Shown: positions 42,884-52,229, numbered from the stretch's first letter. The stretch: 64,000 nt of DNA from DASVTU01 sp036387415 (GCA_036387415.1 DASVTU010000023.1:1-64000); one strand, 5' to 3'. The notes: generated by a model from the sequence alone, not told the origin. Program-made: numbers and translations.

Positions 42884-44494
42884 GTGAACGAAGCCTCTAA
42901 TCCTCAAACTACAACACACGCCGAGGGCAGGGAAACGACGACCAAACGCGCGCCGGATGCAGTGCCGAAAGACGCTGCGGCGGTGATTCTTTTGCGCGAG
43001 TCGCCGTCGGTGAGCGACGCTTCCGTGTCGCGCGTGCCGGAGGTTTTCTGGGCGCGACGCGGCGAGCGGATGGCTTTTCTCGGCGGCTTTTATGCTTTTC
43101 CGGGCGGGCAGCGCGATGCTTCGGACGCGGAAGTGGAAGTTGAAAACGCGCCGGATGGGGAGACGGCGACCATGATTGCGTGTGCTGCGCGCGAACTCTT
43201 TGAAGAGGTCGGCGTGCTCGCCGCACGCGGCGCGGAGACGCTCACCAGAGGTCAACGCGATTCGTTGCTCGACGATTTGATGTCGGGACGGATGCCGTTT
43301 CCCGCGTTGCTCAAACACTACGGCCTCAGTCTCGACGCGCGCGATTTCGTCTTCGCGGGTCGTTGGGTGACGCCGCCGTTTAGTCCTCGACGCTTCGACA
43401 CCTTCTTCTTCATCATTCGTTGCCCGCGCAAGCAGGAGCCGCACGTCCGAACTTCTGAATTTGAATCGGGCGAGTGGGTTGACGCGGCTCAAGCGGTCGC
43501 GCGTTGGCGACGCGCGGAAGTGCTGGTTGCCCCGCCCGTCCTCCATGCCTTGAAAGTTCTATCGGGCGGTATCTCGGAAAACCTCGTCGAGCGTTTCCTC
43601 GCCGTGCCGCAGGCGCATCGAGAGCCTGTCCGTCGCATCGAGTTTCTGCCCGGCTTCATCTGCTTTCCCGTGCGGACGCCGACCAAGCCGCCCGCGACGC
43701 ACACCAACTGTTACATCGTCGGCGGGCGCGAAATCATCGTCGTTGACCCCGCCTCGCCTTACGCGGAAGAACAGGCCGCGCTCGCTGCCTGCATCGACGA
43801 ACTCCGTGCCGAAGGCCGCGCGGTGCGCGAAATCGTTTTGACGCATCTGCATCCAGACCATGTGGGCGGCGTCAATGCTTTGCGCGAACATTTGGAGAAG
43901 ACGACCGGGCGCAACATTCCCGTCGCGGCGCATCGTCTGACGGCGGAGGCTCTGGCGGAGCAACAGATTCGCGTCGAACGTCTGATTGAAGACGGCGACG
44001 TGATTGCGCTCGCGGGTGAACCGGAGATTAACTTGCGCGCGATGCACACGCCGGGACACGCACGCGGGCATCTCTGCTTTTACGACGAGCAGACGGGAGC
44101 ACTTTTGACTGGCGACAACATCGTCGGTCTCGGTTCCGTCTTAATCGACCCGCCGGAAGGCAACATGCGCGACTACATCGACTCGCTCGAACGCCTGCGC
44201 GCGTTGCCAAAGTTGAAAGTCTTATTCGGCGCACACGGCGCGGCGGTCGGCGGCGCACGCGCCAAGATTGACGAATACATCGCGCACCGTCTCGAACGCG
44301 AACAAAATATTCTGGCGGCGGTGCGCGCCGCGCCCGACGGGACGACGCCTGCGGAGATTGTGGCGCGCGTCTATACAGACGTGCATCCGAAAGCGCACGC
44401 GATGGCCGAACGCGCCGTTGTCGCGCATCTGGAAAAACTCGTCGCCGATGGTCTGGTCGCGTGCGATGCGGAAGGTCTCTGCACGGCGCGATAG
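42884..44494 (+). CDS. NUDIX hydrolase fused to metallo-beta-lactamase (LACTB2-like) domain
   Basis: A 536-residue protein starting at GTG 42884. Residues about 28-225 form a NUDIX domain with box FPGGQRDASDAE ... AARELFEEVGVL. Residues about 260-470 form an MBL-fold domain with THLHPDHVGG, a second His in TPGHARGHLCFY, and TGDNIVG; a winged-helix-like tail follows (AEIVARVYTDVHPKAHAMAERAVVAHLEKLV). NUDIX domains hydrolyse nucleoside diphosphate derivatives; LACTB2-like MBL domains can be ribonucleases or thioesterases. The fusion suggests coupled RNA or CoA metabolism, which is inference. No good ribosome site is visible. Confidence 0.9.
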   Translation: MNEASNPQTTTHAEGRETTTKRAPDAVPKDAAAVILLRESPSVSDASVSRVPEVFWARRGERMAFLGGFYAFPGGQRDASDAEVEVENAPDGETATMIACAARELFEEVGVLAARGAETLTRGQRDSLLDDLMSGRMPFPALLKHYGLSLDARDFVFAGRWVTPPFSPRRFDTFFFIIRCPRKQEPHVRTSEFESGEWVDAAQAVARWRRAEVLVAPPVLHALKVLSGGISENLVERFLAVPQAHREPVRRIEFLPGFICFPVRTPTKPPATHTNCYIVGGREIIVVDPASPYAEEQAALAACIDELRAEGRAVREIVLTHLHPDHVGGVNALREHLEKTTGRNIPVAAHRLTAEALAEQQIRVERLIEDGDVIALAGEPEINLRAMHTPGHARGHLCFYDEQTGALLTGDNIVGLGSVLIDPPEGNMRDYIDSLERLRALPKLKVLFGAHGAAVGGARAKIDEYIAHRLEREQNILAAVRAAPDGTTPAEIVARVYTDVHPKAHAMAERAVVAHLEKLVADGLVACDAEGLCTAR

Positions 44495-44518
44495 TCGTGG
44501 AGTGCATTATAAAATCTG

Positions 44519-44685
44519 CCACAGAGACACCGAGACACAGAGCAATGCACAACGAAAATCGTGAGGTGGCGAAACAGGTAGAGGTAAAAGCATCAATGCC
44601 AGCGCAAGGATTATTCCTTTCCCGCTTTTCTCTTTTCTCCTCTTACCCTGTCATATTATCTCTGTGTGTCCGTGCCTCCGTGGAG
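44519..44685. repeat. Octamer-periodic inverted repeat (acagagac class)
   Basis: The left arm ccacagagacaccgagac, then acagagc, pairs with the right arm 44659-44684 (tctctgtgtgtccgtgcc, then tccgtgga). The loop is about 115 nt and itself contains a purine/pyrimidine-rich pair (aggtggcgaaa and tttcccgctttt). Same class as 4853-4941. Confidence 0.65.
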
Positions 44686-44764
44686 TGTTTTGAGAGTTTT
44701 TAAGTACGTTGGTTCATATTCGTCGGTTTATCGAAATTCTTTCAGCGAACATCAGGGAAACAAA

Positions 44765-46594
44765 ATGGCATCCTCGACCACCAAACAACCCCGCGCGAAG
44801 CGTCCCCACACCGAAGAGAAGCCGCAACGCGAGGCCGATTTTAATCGCGCGATAACCGACAATCTCGGCGAAGGCGTCTATTCGCTCGACCGCGAAGGCC
44901 GCCTCACGTTTATGAATCCGGCGGCGGAACGCATGCTCGGATGGACGGAAGACGAACTGCTCGGCCAGAACATTCACGACGTGATTCATTTTCAACACGC
45001 CGACGGCACGCACGCGCCCGCCAATACGTGCCCGATGCTCGCCGTCCTCGAATTGAAGGCCACGGCGAGCGGCGATGATGTGTTCACGCGGCGCGACGGC
45101 GAAGTGTTTCCCGTCGCTTATATCTCGTCGCCCGTGGTGGCGGATGGAGAAGTCGTCGGCGCGGTGATGTCCTTCCGCGACATCACGGAGCGCAAGCGCG
45201 TCGAGGCCGAACTGCGCGAGCAGAAGGAGACGGTCGAATCAATCAATCGCATCGGTCGTCTCATCGCCGCCGAACTCGACCTACACAAAATCGTGCAGGC
45301 CGTCACCGATGCGGCAACCGAACTAACGGGCGCACACTTCGGTTCCTTCTTCTACAATGTCCTGAGCGAAGAGGGCGCGTCCTACATGCTCTACACGCTC
45401 TCAGGGGTGCCGCGTGAAGCCTTCGCGCATTTCCCCATGCCGCGCGCCACAGACCTTTTCGGCCCCACGTTTCGCGGCGAGGGCGTGCTCCGCATCGCAG
45501 ATGTCAAACAAGACCCGCGCTACGGAAAAAACTCGCCCTACTACGGTATGCCCGAAGGCCACCTTCCCGTGACGAGCTACCTGGCCGTGCCCGTCTTTTC
45601 GCGCACGAATGAAGTTATCGGCGGTCTCTTCTTCGGCGACCCGAAGCCGGGCGTCTTTTCCGAGCGCGATGAACGTCTCGTTGTCGGACTCGCGGCGCAG
45701 GCCGCCATCGCCATCGAGAACGCACAACTCTTTGAAGCGGCAGGACGCGCCCGCGCCGAGTCGGAGAGAAGCCAGCAACGTTATCGCGCCCTAACCGACG
45801 CCATGCCGCAACTCGTCTGGGCGACCGACGCCAACGGTTCGCACTTCTACTACAATCAGCGTTGGTATGATTTCACTGGCCTCTCCGAAGAAGAGTCAAT
45901 GGGCTTCGGCTTCGCCACCGCGCTGCATCCCGACGACAAAGAACGCACGCTCCAACGTTGGGAACGCGCGTGGCGCGACGGCGAAGCCTACGATATCGAG
46001 TATCGTTTATATTCGCGCCCGCTCGGAGAGTATCGTTGGTTTCTCGCGCGTGCTGTGCCCGTGCGCGATGCGTCGGGCAAAATCACTCAATGGGTCGGCA
46101 CGTGTACCGAGATTGAGGAACAAAAGCAGATGGGAGACAAACTCGCGCAACTCAACCGCGCGCGCGAGCAGATGTTGCAAGAAGTTTCCACTCCGCTTGT
46201 CCCCATCTGGCAGGACGTGTTGGCGCTCCCGATTGTCGGCTCGCTCGACACGGCGCGGATGCAGCAGGCGATGCAGGCCGCGCTCGAAGAAGTCCGTCGC
46301 ACAGGAGCACGCGCCTGCATCATCGACATCACGGGCGCGCGTCTCATCGACTCGCACGCCGTCGCCAATCTCAGCAATCTCGTCTCGGCGCTTCGTCTCA
46401 TCGGCGCGGAGGCCATCGTCACGGGCATCGGCGCACACGCCGCGCAATCCCTCGTCGGCCTCGGTCTCGACCTCGCGGGGATGCGTACCTATCGCACGCT
46501 CGCGCAGGCGCTCGCCGCGATTATCAAAACGACGGCGACGACAACATCAATGTCTACCCAGACAAACGACACCAGAGCAATCAATAAAAGGTAA
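44765..46594 (+). CDS. PAS-GAF-PAS sensor with C-terminal STAS (RsbR-like) domain
   Basis: A 609-residue cytoplasmic protein starting at ATG 44765 after AGGG. Domains in order: PAS 1 (about 22-150, ITDNLGEGVYSLDREGRLTFMNPAAERMLG), GAF (about 170-345, IVQAVTDAATELTGAHFGSFF ... VGLAAQAAIAIENAQLF), PAS 2 with PAC (about 360-480) and STAS (about 497-600, TPLVPIWQDVLALPIVGSLD ... CIIDITGARLIDSHAVANL). There is no histidine-kinase or cyclase output. The STAS resembles RsbR co-antagonists of stressosomes, so the protein may feed a partner-switching pathway. It lies 14 nt before an AAA gene. Confidence 0.88.
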   Translation: MASSTTKQPRAKRPHTEEKPQREADFNRAITDNLGEGVYSLDREGRLTFMNPAAERMLGWTEDELLGQNIHDVIHFQHADGTHAPANTCPMLAVLELKATASGDDVFTRRDGEVFPVAYISSPVVADGEVVGAVMSFRDITERKRVEAELREQKETVESINRIGRLIAAELDLHKIVQAVTDAATELTGAHFGSFFYNVLSEEGASYMLYTLSGVPREAFAHFPMPRATDLFGPTFRGEGVLRIADVKQDPRYGKNSPYYGMPEGHLPVTSYLAVPVFSRTNEVIGGLFFGDPKPGVFSERDERLVVGLAAQAAIAIENAQLFEAAGRARAESERSQQRYRALTDAMPQLVWATDANGSHFYYNQRWYDFTGLSEEESMGFGFATALHPDDKERTLQRWERAWRDGEAYDIEYRLYSRPLGEYRWFLARAVPVRDASGKITQWVGTCTEIEEQKQMGDKLAQLNRAREQMLQEVSTPLVPIWQDVLALPIVGSLDTARMQQAMQAALEEVRRTGARACIIDITGARLIDSHAVANLSNLVSALRLIGAEAIVTGIGAHAAQSLVGLGLDLAGMRTYRTLAQALAAIIKTTATTTSMSTQTNDTRAINKR

Positions 46595-46608
46595 GGTCTT
46601 CAAAAACA

Positions 46609-48078
46609 ATGGCAAGAGCTAAAACCATCGGCGAACTCAAAACAGAAGGCTATCATGTCCGTTCGGTGAAGGACGAAATGCGCGCCAACCTGCTACGCAA
46701 ACTGCGCGCGGGCGAGCGACTCTTTCCCGGCATCGTCGGCTACGACGAAACCGTCGTCCCGCAAATCACCAACGCCATTCTCGCGCGTCACAACGTCATC
46801 CTGCTCGGCCTGCGTGGTCAGGCCAAGAGCCGCATCATTCGCCAGTTAACCAACCTGCTCGACGAACACATTCCCGTCGTCGCCGGTTCCGAAGTCAACG
46901 ACAATCCCTTCCGTCCCATCTCGGCCTACGCGCGCCAACTCATCGACCGCGAAGGCGACCAGACGCCCATCGCATGGGTTGAGCGCGACGCGCGTTTCGT
47001 CGAAAAACTCGCCACGCCCGATGTCACCATCGCAGATATCATCGGCGACGTTGACCCCATCAAAGCCGCACGCGGCGGTCATCTCCTCTCGGACGAACTA
47101 ACCATCCACTACGGACTTCTCCCGCGCGCCAATCGCGGCATCTTCGCTATCAACGAACTGCCCGACCTCGCCGGAAAGATTCAAGTCGGACTCTTCAACA
47201 TCATGCAGGAGGGCGACGTGCAGATTAAGGGTTATCCCGTCCGCCTGCACTTAGACGTGATGCTCGTCTTCTCCGCCAACCCGGAGGACTACACCGCGCG
47301 CGGCAAAATCATCACGCCCTTGAAAGACCGAATCGGCGCGGAAATCATGACCCACTATCCGGTAGACATCCAACTCGGCGTCGAGATTACGCGGCAGGAA
47401 GCATGGACGGCGCGCGAAGGCTTTGAAGGTCAACTCCGCATCCCCGACTTCATACGCGAAACCGTCGAGCAGATTGCCTTCGAGGCGCGCGACGACCAAC
47501 GCATCGACAAGCGTTCCGGCGTCTCACAACGCCTCCCCATCACCGTCACCGAATCGGTCGTCTCGAACGCCGAACGCCGCGCGCTCCTCACGGGCGAAGC
47601 CGAGATTGTGCCGCGCATCTCCGACATCTACGCCGCCCTACCCTCCATCACAGGCAAGATGGAACTCGAATACGAAGGCGAACAAATCGGCGCGGGCAAA
47701 ATCGCTAGAGACTTAATCAAACGCGCCGCCGGAGAAATCTTCGAGGGCTACTTCGTCGGCATCGACTTCGCGCGCGCCGTCCGTTGGTTCGACGAAGGCA
47801 ACACCCTTCGTCTCGCCGACACCGCCTCTGCCGAAGAATGCATCGGACTACTTGAAACCGTCCCCGACATTCTTCAAACGGTCACAATTCCCTTCGACTT
47901 CGACATCTCCGACGAAGCGCAAACCGTCGCCGCCGCCGAATTCGTCCTCGAAGGTCTCTACGCGCAAAACAAAATCAGCCGCAACGAAGAAGGCGGCTAC
48001 ACCGCCGCCACCAAAGCCAAGAAAGACCGTCGCGGCATGATTTATGATGACCTGACCGAAACGGGGCGTTATAGTTAA
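46609..48078 (+). CDS. MoxR/Mg-chelatase-like AAA+ ATPase
   Basis: A 489-residue AAA+ protein. The Walker A is the variant GLRGQAKSR (near residue 66), and the Walker B/sensor region is GIFAINELPDLAGKIQVGLFNIMQEGDVQIKGYPV, with LVFSANPEDYTARGKIITPLKDRIGAEI as sensor 1/arginine-finger part. This resembles ChlI/MoxR proteins, which act as chaperones with VWA-domain partners. The next gene encodes a VWA protein, which supports such a pair. No chelatase or metalloenzyme cluster is nearby, so the client is unknown. Confidence 0.88.
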   Translation: MARAKTIGELKTEGYHVRSVKDEMRANLLRKLRAGERLFPGIVGYDETVVPQITNAILARHNVILLGLRGQAKSRIIRQLTNLLDEHIPVVAGSEVNDNPFRPISAYARQLIDREGDQTPIAWVERDARFVEKLATPDVTIADIIGDVDPIKAARGGHLLSDELTIHYGLLPRANRGIFAINELPDLAGKIQVGLFNIMQEGDVQIKGYPVRLHLDVMLVFSANPEDYTARGKIITPLKDRIGAEIMTHYPVDIQLGVEITRQEAWTAREGFEGQLRIPDFIRETVEQIAFEARDDQRIDKRSGVSQRLPITVTESVVSNAERRALLTGEAEIVPRISDIYAALPSITGKMELEYEGEQIGAGKIARDLIKRAAGEIFEGYFVGIDFARAVRWFDEGNTLRLADTASAEECIGLLETVPDILQTVTIPFDFDISDEAQTVAAAEFVLEGLYAQNKISRNEEGGYTAATKAKKDRRGMIYDDLTETGRYS

Positions 48079-48086
48079 AGGCCAGC

Positions 48087-48141
48087 CAATGGTAAATGGT
48101 GAATAGTTAATAGAAATGCTTTCATTCATTTACGATTTACG
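48087..48141. repeat. Heptamer-periodic inverted repeat, aatggta class
   Basis: The left arm has aatggta, aatggtg, aatagtt, aatagaa. The right arm cattcatttacgatttacg reads in reverse complement as cgtaaat, cgtaaat, gaatg. The match is looser than at other sites. It separates the AAA and VWA genes and ends just before the VWA start. Confidence 0.55.
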
Positions 48142-48145
48142 AGTT

Positions 48146-49477
48146 ATGAAATTCATACGTTATTCCAAATTCAAGGGCTTCGATGTTTCGGGGCTTAATC
48201 TCGGCGACTTGATGGGGTTGTTGCAGGACTCACTGCTTCAGTCGGGCTACGACGACGATTATTACTGGACGCGGCAGAGGAGGCAGCAGGATACGTCGCT
48301 GGATGCTTTGCGACAGGCGTTGATGCAGGCGTTGTTGGAGATGGGCGAACTCTCGGAGCGCGATGTCGAGCAGATGCTTCAGGAGAACAACGGGCAGTTT
48401 CGCGGCTCGCAGTTGGAGGAGTTGTTGAACCAGTTGATTGAGCGGCTGGTGGAGGAGGGTTACTTGTCGCTGCGCGAGGAGGAAGCGCAGCAGCAACGAC
48501 GGAAGCAACGCGGCGCGGGGCAGGGAGAAGTGAGCGAACCTCTGCCGCGCAACGTCAAGTTTGAAGTGACGGAGAAGGGGTTGGATTTTCTCGGTTACAA
48601 GACTCTGAGGAATCTACTGGGCAGCATGGGCAAGAGTTCGGTCGGGCGACACGACACGGCGCATCTCTCGACGGGCGTCGAAGCGGCGCAGGCGTCGAAG
48701 CCCTACGAGTTTGGCGACACGATTAACCTCGACGTGAACACGACGCTGATGTCGGCCATCAAACGCGAAGGCTTAGGGATGCCGCTCAATCTCGAATACA
48801 GAGACCTCCACGTCCATCAATGCGATTATCAATCGTCGTGCGCCACCGTGGTCATGCTCGATTGCTCGCACTCGATGATTCTCTACGGCGAAGACCGTTT
48901 CACGCCCGCCAAAAAAGTCGCGCTCGCGCTCGCACACTTAATCCGCACGCATTACCCTGGCGACTCGCTCAAGATTGTGCTCTTTCATGACGACGCCGAA
49001 GAACTCCCGCTCGCGCGTCTCGCCACGACGCAGGTCGGCCCCTACCACACCAACACCGCCGAAGGTTTAAAGCTCGCGCGCCGTCTTCTGCAAGCGCAGC
49101 GCAAGGAGATGAAGCAAATCGTGATGGTGACGGACGGCAAACCGACCGCCTGTTTCTTGGAAGGCACGACAGCAGCAGCATCCTTCGGGCAGATGCATTA
49201 CGGCCATAGCGAACTCGCGGGAGGTAAGCGTCTCTACAAAAATTCGATGGGCAACGACCCGCTCGTCATGGAAGCGACTTTCAGAGAAGTGCAGGCATGT
49301 CGCAAGGCGGGCGTGATGATTAACACATTCATGCTGGCGAGCGACTACTACCTCGTCGAATTCGTCAAACAGATGACGGCCATGACGAGCGGCAAAGCCT
49401 ACTTCGCCACGCCCGGCAATCTCTCGCAGTTTGTCCTCATTGATTTCCTGCGCCGACGAACGAGCCGCGTCAAGTAA
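48146..49477 (+). CDS. VWA-domain protein, partner of the MoxR-like ATPase
   Basis: A 443-residue protein starting at ATG 48146 (a weak ribosome site, as the repeat lies directly upstream). A helical Gln/Arg-rich N-terminal half (LRQALMQALLEMGELSERDVEQML) precedes a von Willebrand A domain with MIDAS motif DCSHSM (D239), FHDDAEELPL, and VTDGKPTACF. VWA proteins of this type bind Mg or Mn through MIDAS and act with MoxR ATPases in cofactor insertion or assembly. Its place after the AAA gene fits that. A perfect hairpin follows. Confidence 0.88.
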   Translation: MKFIRYSKFKGFDVSGLNLGDLMGLLQDSLLQSGYDDDYYWTRQRRQQDTSLDALRQALMQALLEMGELSERDVEQMLQENNGQFRGSQLEELLNQLIERLVEEGYLSLREEEAQQQRRKQRGAGQGEVSEPLPRNVKFEVTEKGLDFLGYKTLRNLLGSMGKSSVGRHDTAHLSTGVEAAQASKPYEFGDTINLDVNTTLMSAIKREGLGMPLNLEYRDLHVHQCDYQSSCATVVMLDCSHSMILYGEDRFTPAKKVALALAHLIRTHYPGDSLKIVLFHDDAEELPLARLATTQVGPYHTNTAEGLKLARRLLQAQRKEMKQIVMVTDGKPTACFLEGTTAAASFGQMHYGHSELAGGKRLYKNSMGNDPLVMEATFREVQACRKAGVMINTFMLASDYYLVEFVKQMTAMTSGKAYFATPGNLSQFVLIDFLRRRTSRVK

Positions 49478-49506
49478 GTTTTCCGAAGCGACAACAAGAA
49501 GCGTTC

Positions 49507-49570
49507 GCCAACGATTCGACCCGTGAAGCAACCGAGACGGCTTTGGTGCTTCACGGGTCGAATCGTTGGC
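49507..49570. terminator. Perfect 24-bp inverted repeat between convergent genes
   Basis: Arms gccaacgattcgacccgtga... (49507-49530) and its exact complement 49547-49570 surround a 16-nt loop. It lies between the VWA gene and the convergent rhodanese gene, so it probably ends both transcripts. It has no U tract and no heptamer period. Confidence 0.75.
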
Positions 49571-49620
49571 AGAGCCTTGTGCGGACATGCCGACGGCACG
49601 CGTTCGCGAAAGATTACGGT

Positions 49621-50283
49621 TTACGTGCGCGGTCTTCTCGTTCGGCGTCTCGTCTTGCGACTTTTCGAGACGGTCTTGCTCGTCGCAGTCGTCTTGGCCT
49701 TGGTCGCATTGTCAGGCGCAACAGACGCGCCGTCGAGGGTTTTGGTACGCGTCGTGTCGGGCGTCGGTTCCGTCCGAACGACGTTGGGTTTGGGCGAGCC
49801 GTTTTGTTGTTGCGGTCGAGTGGAAGCGTCGGACGAGGGCGTCGTCGTGAGTGGCTGGATGGAAGCGGCGGGCGCGCTCATCGGTTCGGTTGCGCCGCCG
49901 GACTGAAGCCATGCGTGCCAACCGCCGACGAGGGCACGCGCCGATGTGAAGCCACGTTCGCGAAGGATTTGCGCCGCACGGGCGCTGGTCGCTTCGCTCG
50001 GTCAAGCGCAGTAGGTGACGATTTCGCGGTCGCGCGGTATCTCTTTGATGCGCGCTTCAAGGTCGGTGAGAGGGATGTGCAGCGCGCCTTTGATTTTCGT
50101 CTCGCCGCCGCCGCGCACGTCGAGCGTGACGACCGGAGTGTTGCTCGCCAGCAGTGCTCTGTATGCGTCGAGCGAGATGCGGTCAGACTGTTGTGCACTC
50201 GTTACGGTCGTCGGCGCGAGGACGAGCGACGCGCCGAGCATCGCGGCTGAAATCAGGAACATCAACCAACGTCTATTTCTCAT
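49621..50283 (-). CDS. Exported rhodanese-like protein, probable selenoprotein (CxU)
   Basis: A 220-codon frame from ATG 50283 (AAGGAG 9 nt upstream) to TAA 49621 is interrupted only by TGA at 50004-50002. A signal peptide (residues 1-31) leads to rhodanese core VVTLDVRGGGETKIKGALHIPL, then EIVTYCA-(TGA)-PSEATSARAAQILRERGF and GGWHAWLQSGG. Homologs I recall have YCACP(N/S)E, so TGA replaces the second Cys of CxC: C92 and U94. A basic Thr/Lys/Pro-rich tail of about 90 residues follows. A SECIS-like hairpin lies 21 nt after the TGA. Periplasmic sulfur or selenol chemistry is likely. Confidence 0.82.
49971..49985 (-). promoter_or_regulatory. Candidate bacterial SECIS element of the rhodanese gene
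   Basis: On the minus strand GCGCC (49985-49981) pairs with GGCGC (49975-49971) around loop CGUGC, with G as second loop base. Twenty-one nucleotides separate the UGA from the loop, inside the 16-37 nt range described for bacterial SECIS elements. Confidence 0.65.
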
Positions 50284-50427
50284 AAATCTTGTCTCCTTCC
50301 CGGAATGTGGCTTGCGGGGAATGAATCTTTCAAATTGCGATTGGGGAGACTGATACGATGCAAGCATGCTAACGCTGTCGCCACGGTTGTTCAAGCGCAT
50401 CGCCGCCGCATGGTTCGCGTTTCAGCT

Positions 50428-51576
50428 TTAATCGTTCGACGGTTCGAGTGCGGCGCGTGCGGCGAGCACGGTGCGAACGGCTTCCGTGGCGTCGGACGCG
50501 AGGGTGGTGAGGTGTCCCATCTTGCGCCCCGTGCGCGGTTCGAGTTTGCCGTATAGATGCAGTTTGACATTGGGAAAAGCGCAGGCGGCATGCCAGCGAG
50601 GTTCGCCGTGTTGCCAGAGTTCGCCGAGCAGGTTTGCCATCGCAGCGGCGGGCACGACGAGCGCGGTCGAGCCGAGCGGAAGGCCGCAGACGGCGCGCAG
50701 TTGTTGCTCGAACTGGCTAGTGATGGAAGCATCGAACGTGAGATGTCCGCTATTGTGCGGGCGCGGCGCGAGTTCGTTGACGAGCAGGCGTCCGTCGCGC
50801 GTCAGAAAAAATTCGACGCACATTACTCCGACGACATCGAGCGTCTCCATGATGCCGCGCGCAATCTCGACGGCCTCCGCTTGGGTCGCGGGCGCGACGG
50901 TGTTGGCGGGCGCAACCGATACGTCGAGGATGTGTCGTCGGTGCTGATTTTCGATGAGGCCGTAATGTGCAAACTCGCCCGTCGCCCCACGCGCCGCGAC
51001 GACCGACACTTCGCGCTCGAAATCCACGAAGGCTTCAAGCACGGCTTCGCGTCCGTCGAGCGCGGCAAAGGCTTCGGAGGCGTCGGCGGTCGAAGTGATT
51101 TTCGATTGGCCTTTGCCGTCGTAGCCGAAGCCCGCCGTCTTGAGTACCGACGGATAACCAATCGCGTCGAGCGCGCCGCGCAACTCTTCTTCTGACGTGA
51201 CGTGGCGGAAAGGCGCGATGGGGAAACCCGCTCCCGCGAGAAAATTCTTTTCGCGCAGACGATGCTGCGCCGTATGAAGCACCGCACCGCCCGGTCGCAC
51301 GGGCGCAAACTCCGAAGCCGCTTCGACCGTCGCCGCCGGAACGTTTTCAAATTCAAACGTCACAACTTCGACGCCGCGCGCAAAGCGACGCACGGCGTCG
51401 AGGTCTGTGTACGGCGCTTCGATTTCGTAATCGGCGACCTGTCCGGTGGGCGTGTCAGAATCGGGCGAGAAGGTGTGGACGCGATAACCCATCCGACGCG
51501 CGGCGATGGCAAACATGCGACCGAGTTGGCCGCTGCCAAGCACGCCGATGGTTGCGCCGGGAAGAATAGGCTTCAT
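50428..51576 (-). CDS. purK: N5-carboxyaminoimidazole ribonucleotide synthase
   Basis: A 382-residue ATP-grasp enzyme making N5-CAIR from AIR, bicarbonate and ATP in purine synthesis. Family blocks are ATIGVLGSGQLGRMFAIAARRMGY, VVTFEFENVP, VLKTAGFGYDGKGQ, VMCVEFFLTRDGRLLVNELAPRPHNSGH and LYGKLEPRTGRKMGHLT. ATG 51576 puts the dinucleotide-fold motif near the N-terminus as in other PurK proteins; an upstream in-frame TTG at 51636 overlaps purE. It follows purE by 56 nt, the standard pairing. Confidence 0.94.
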   Translation of the reverse strand: MKPILPGATIGVLGSGQLGRMFAIAARRMGYRVHTFSPDSDTPTGQVADYEIEAPYTDLDAVRRFARGVEVVTFEFENVPAATVEAASEFAPVRPGGAVLHTAQHRLREKNFLAGAGFPIAPFRHVTSEEELRGALDAIGYPSVLKTAGFGYDGKGQSKITSTADASEAFAALDGREAVLEAFVDFEREVSVVAARGATGEFAHYGLIENQHRRHILDVSVAPANTVAPATQAEAVEIARGIMETLDVVGVMCVEFFLTRDGRLLVNELAPRPHNSGHLTFDASITSQFEQQLRAVCGLPLGSTALVVPAAAMANLLGELWQHGEPRWHAACAFPNVKLHLYGKLEPRTGRKMGHLTTLASDATEAVRTVLAARAALEPSND

Positions 51577-51632
51577 TCGTCTGAATCGCGGTAGTAGAGT
51601 TTGTTTTGAGGCATAACTTCCGTGTTTCTGAA

Positions 51633-52229
51633 TCAAGGCAAGGTTGAAGCAAGAACCGTCTCGGTCTGAGTCTCGCGGAACTGTCGGAGCTTTTCGCGCA
51701 AGTCGGGGCGCGTGTTTGAGAGCATGGCGATGGCGAGGAGCGCGGCGTTGGTGGCGCCCGCCTGACCGATGGCGAGTGTCCCGACGGGCACGCCCGCAGG
51801 CATCTGCACAATCGACAACAACGAATCCATGCCCTTCAACGCGCGACTCTCAACGGGCACGCCGAGCACCGGAAGAAGCGTCTGCGCCGCCACCATGCCC
51901 GGCAGGTGTGCCGCGCCACCCGCGCCCGCGATGATGACTTCCAACCCGCGCGCCTCCGCACCGCTCGCGAATTCCGCCATCCGTCGCGGCGTCCGGTGCG
52001 CCGAAACAACCGCGCATTCGTGCGCTACGCCAAACCGCGTCAGGATTTCGTCCGCATGTCGCATCGTCTCCCAATCTGACGTGCTGCCCATAATCACAGC
52101 GACCAGCGGCGACTCACTCCGCGACATGGAAACGTCGGCACGCGGCGACGCGGCGGCGACCATCTTTTCGTTGCGTTCCGGCGTTTTCTCGCCGCCGCGT
52201 CGTTTCGTCTGTTTGCCTCTATCCTTCAT
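51633..52229 (-). CDS. purE: N5-CAIR mutase, class I PurE
   Basis: The enzyme converts N5-CAIR to CAIR. The core starts at VAVIMGSTSDWETMRHADEIL, with SAHRTPRRMAEFA (catalytic His) and IIAGAGGAAHLPGMVAAQTLLPVLGVPVES, and is complete to the C-terminus. The frame is open to 52292; the 198-residue version from ATG 52229 has a charged extension of about 35 residues, and ATG 52130 (MSRSESP) would give the usual length. The start is therefore uncertain. It is paired with purK downstream. Confidence 0.92.
   Translation of the reverse strand: MKDRGKQTKRRGGEKTPERNEKMVAAASPRADVSMSRSESPLVAVIMGSTSDWETMRHADEILTRFGVAHECAVVSAHRTPRRMAEFASGAEARGLEVIIAGAGGAAHLPGMVAAQTLLPVLGVPVESRALKGMDSLLSIVQMPAGVPVGTLAIGQAGATNAALLAIAMLSNTRPDLREKLRQFRETQTETVLASTLP

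Noticed and set aside
42809..43546. Minus-strand open frame opposite the NUDIX-MBL gene
   Set aside because: It is antisense to a well-supported gene and has Arg/His-rich shadow composition.
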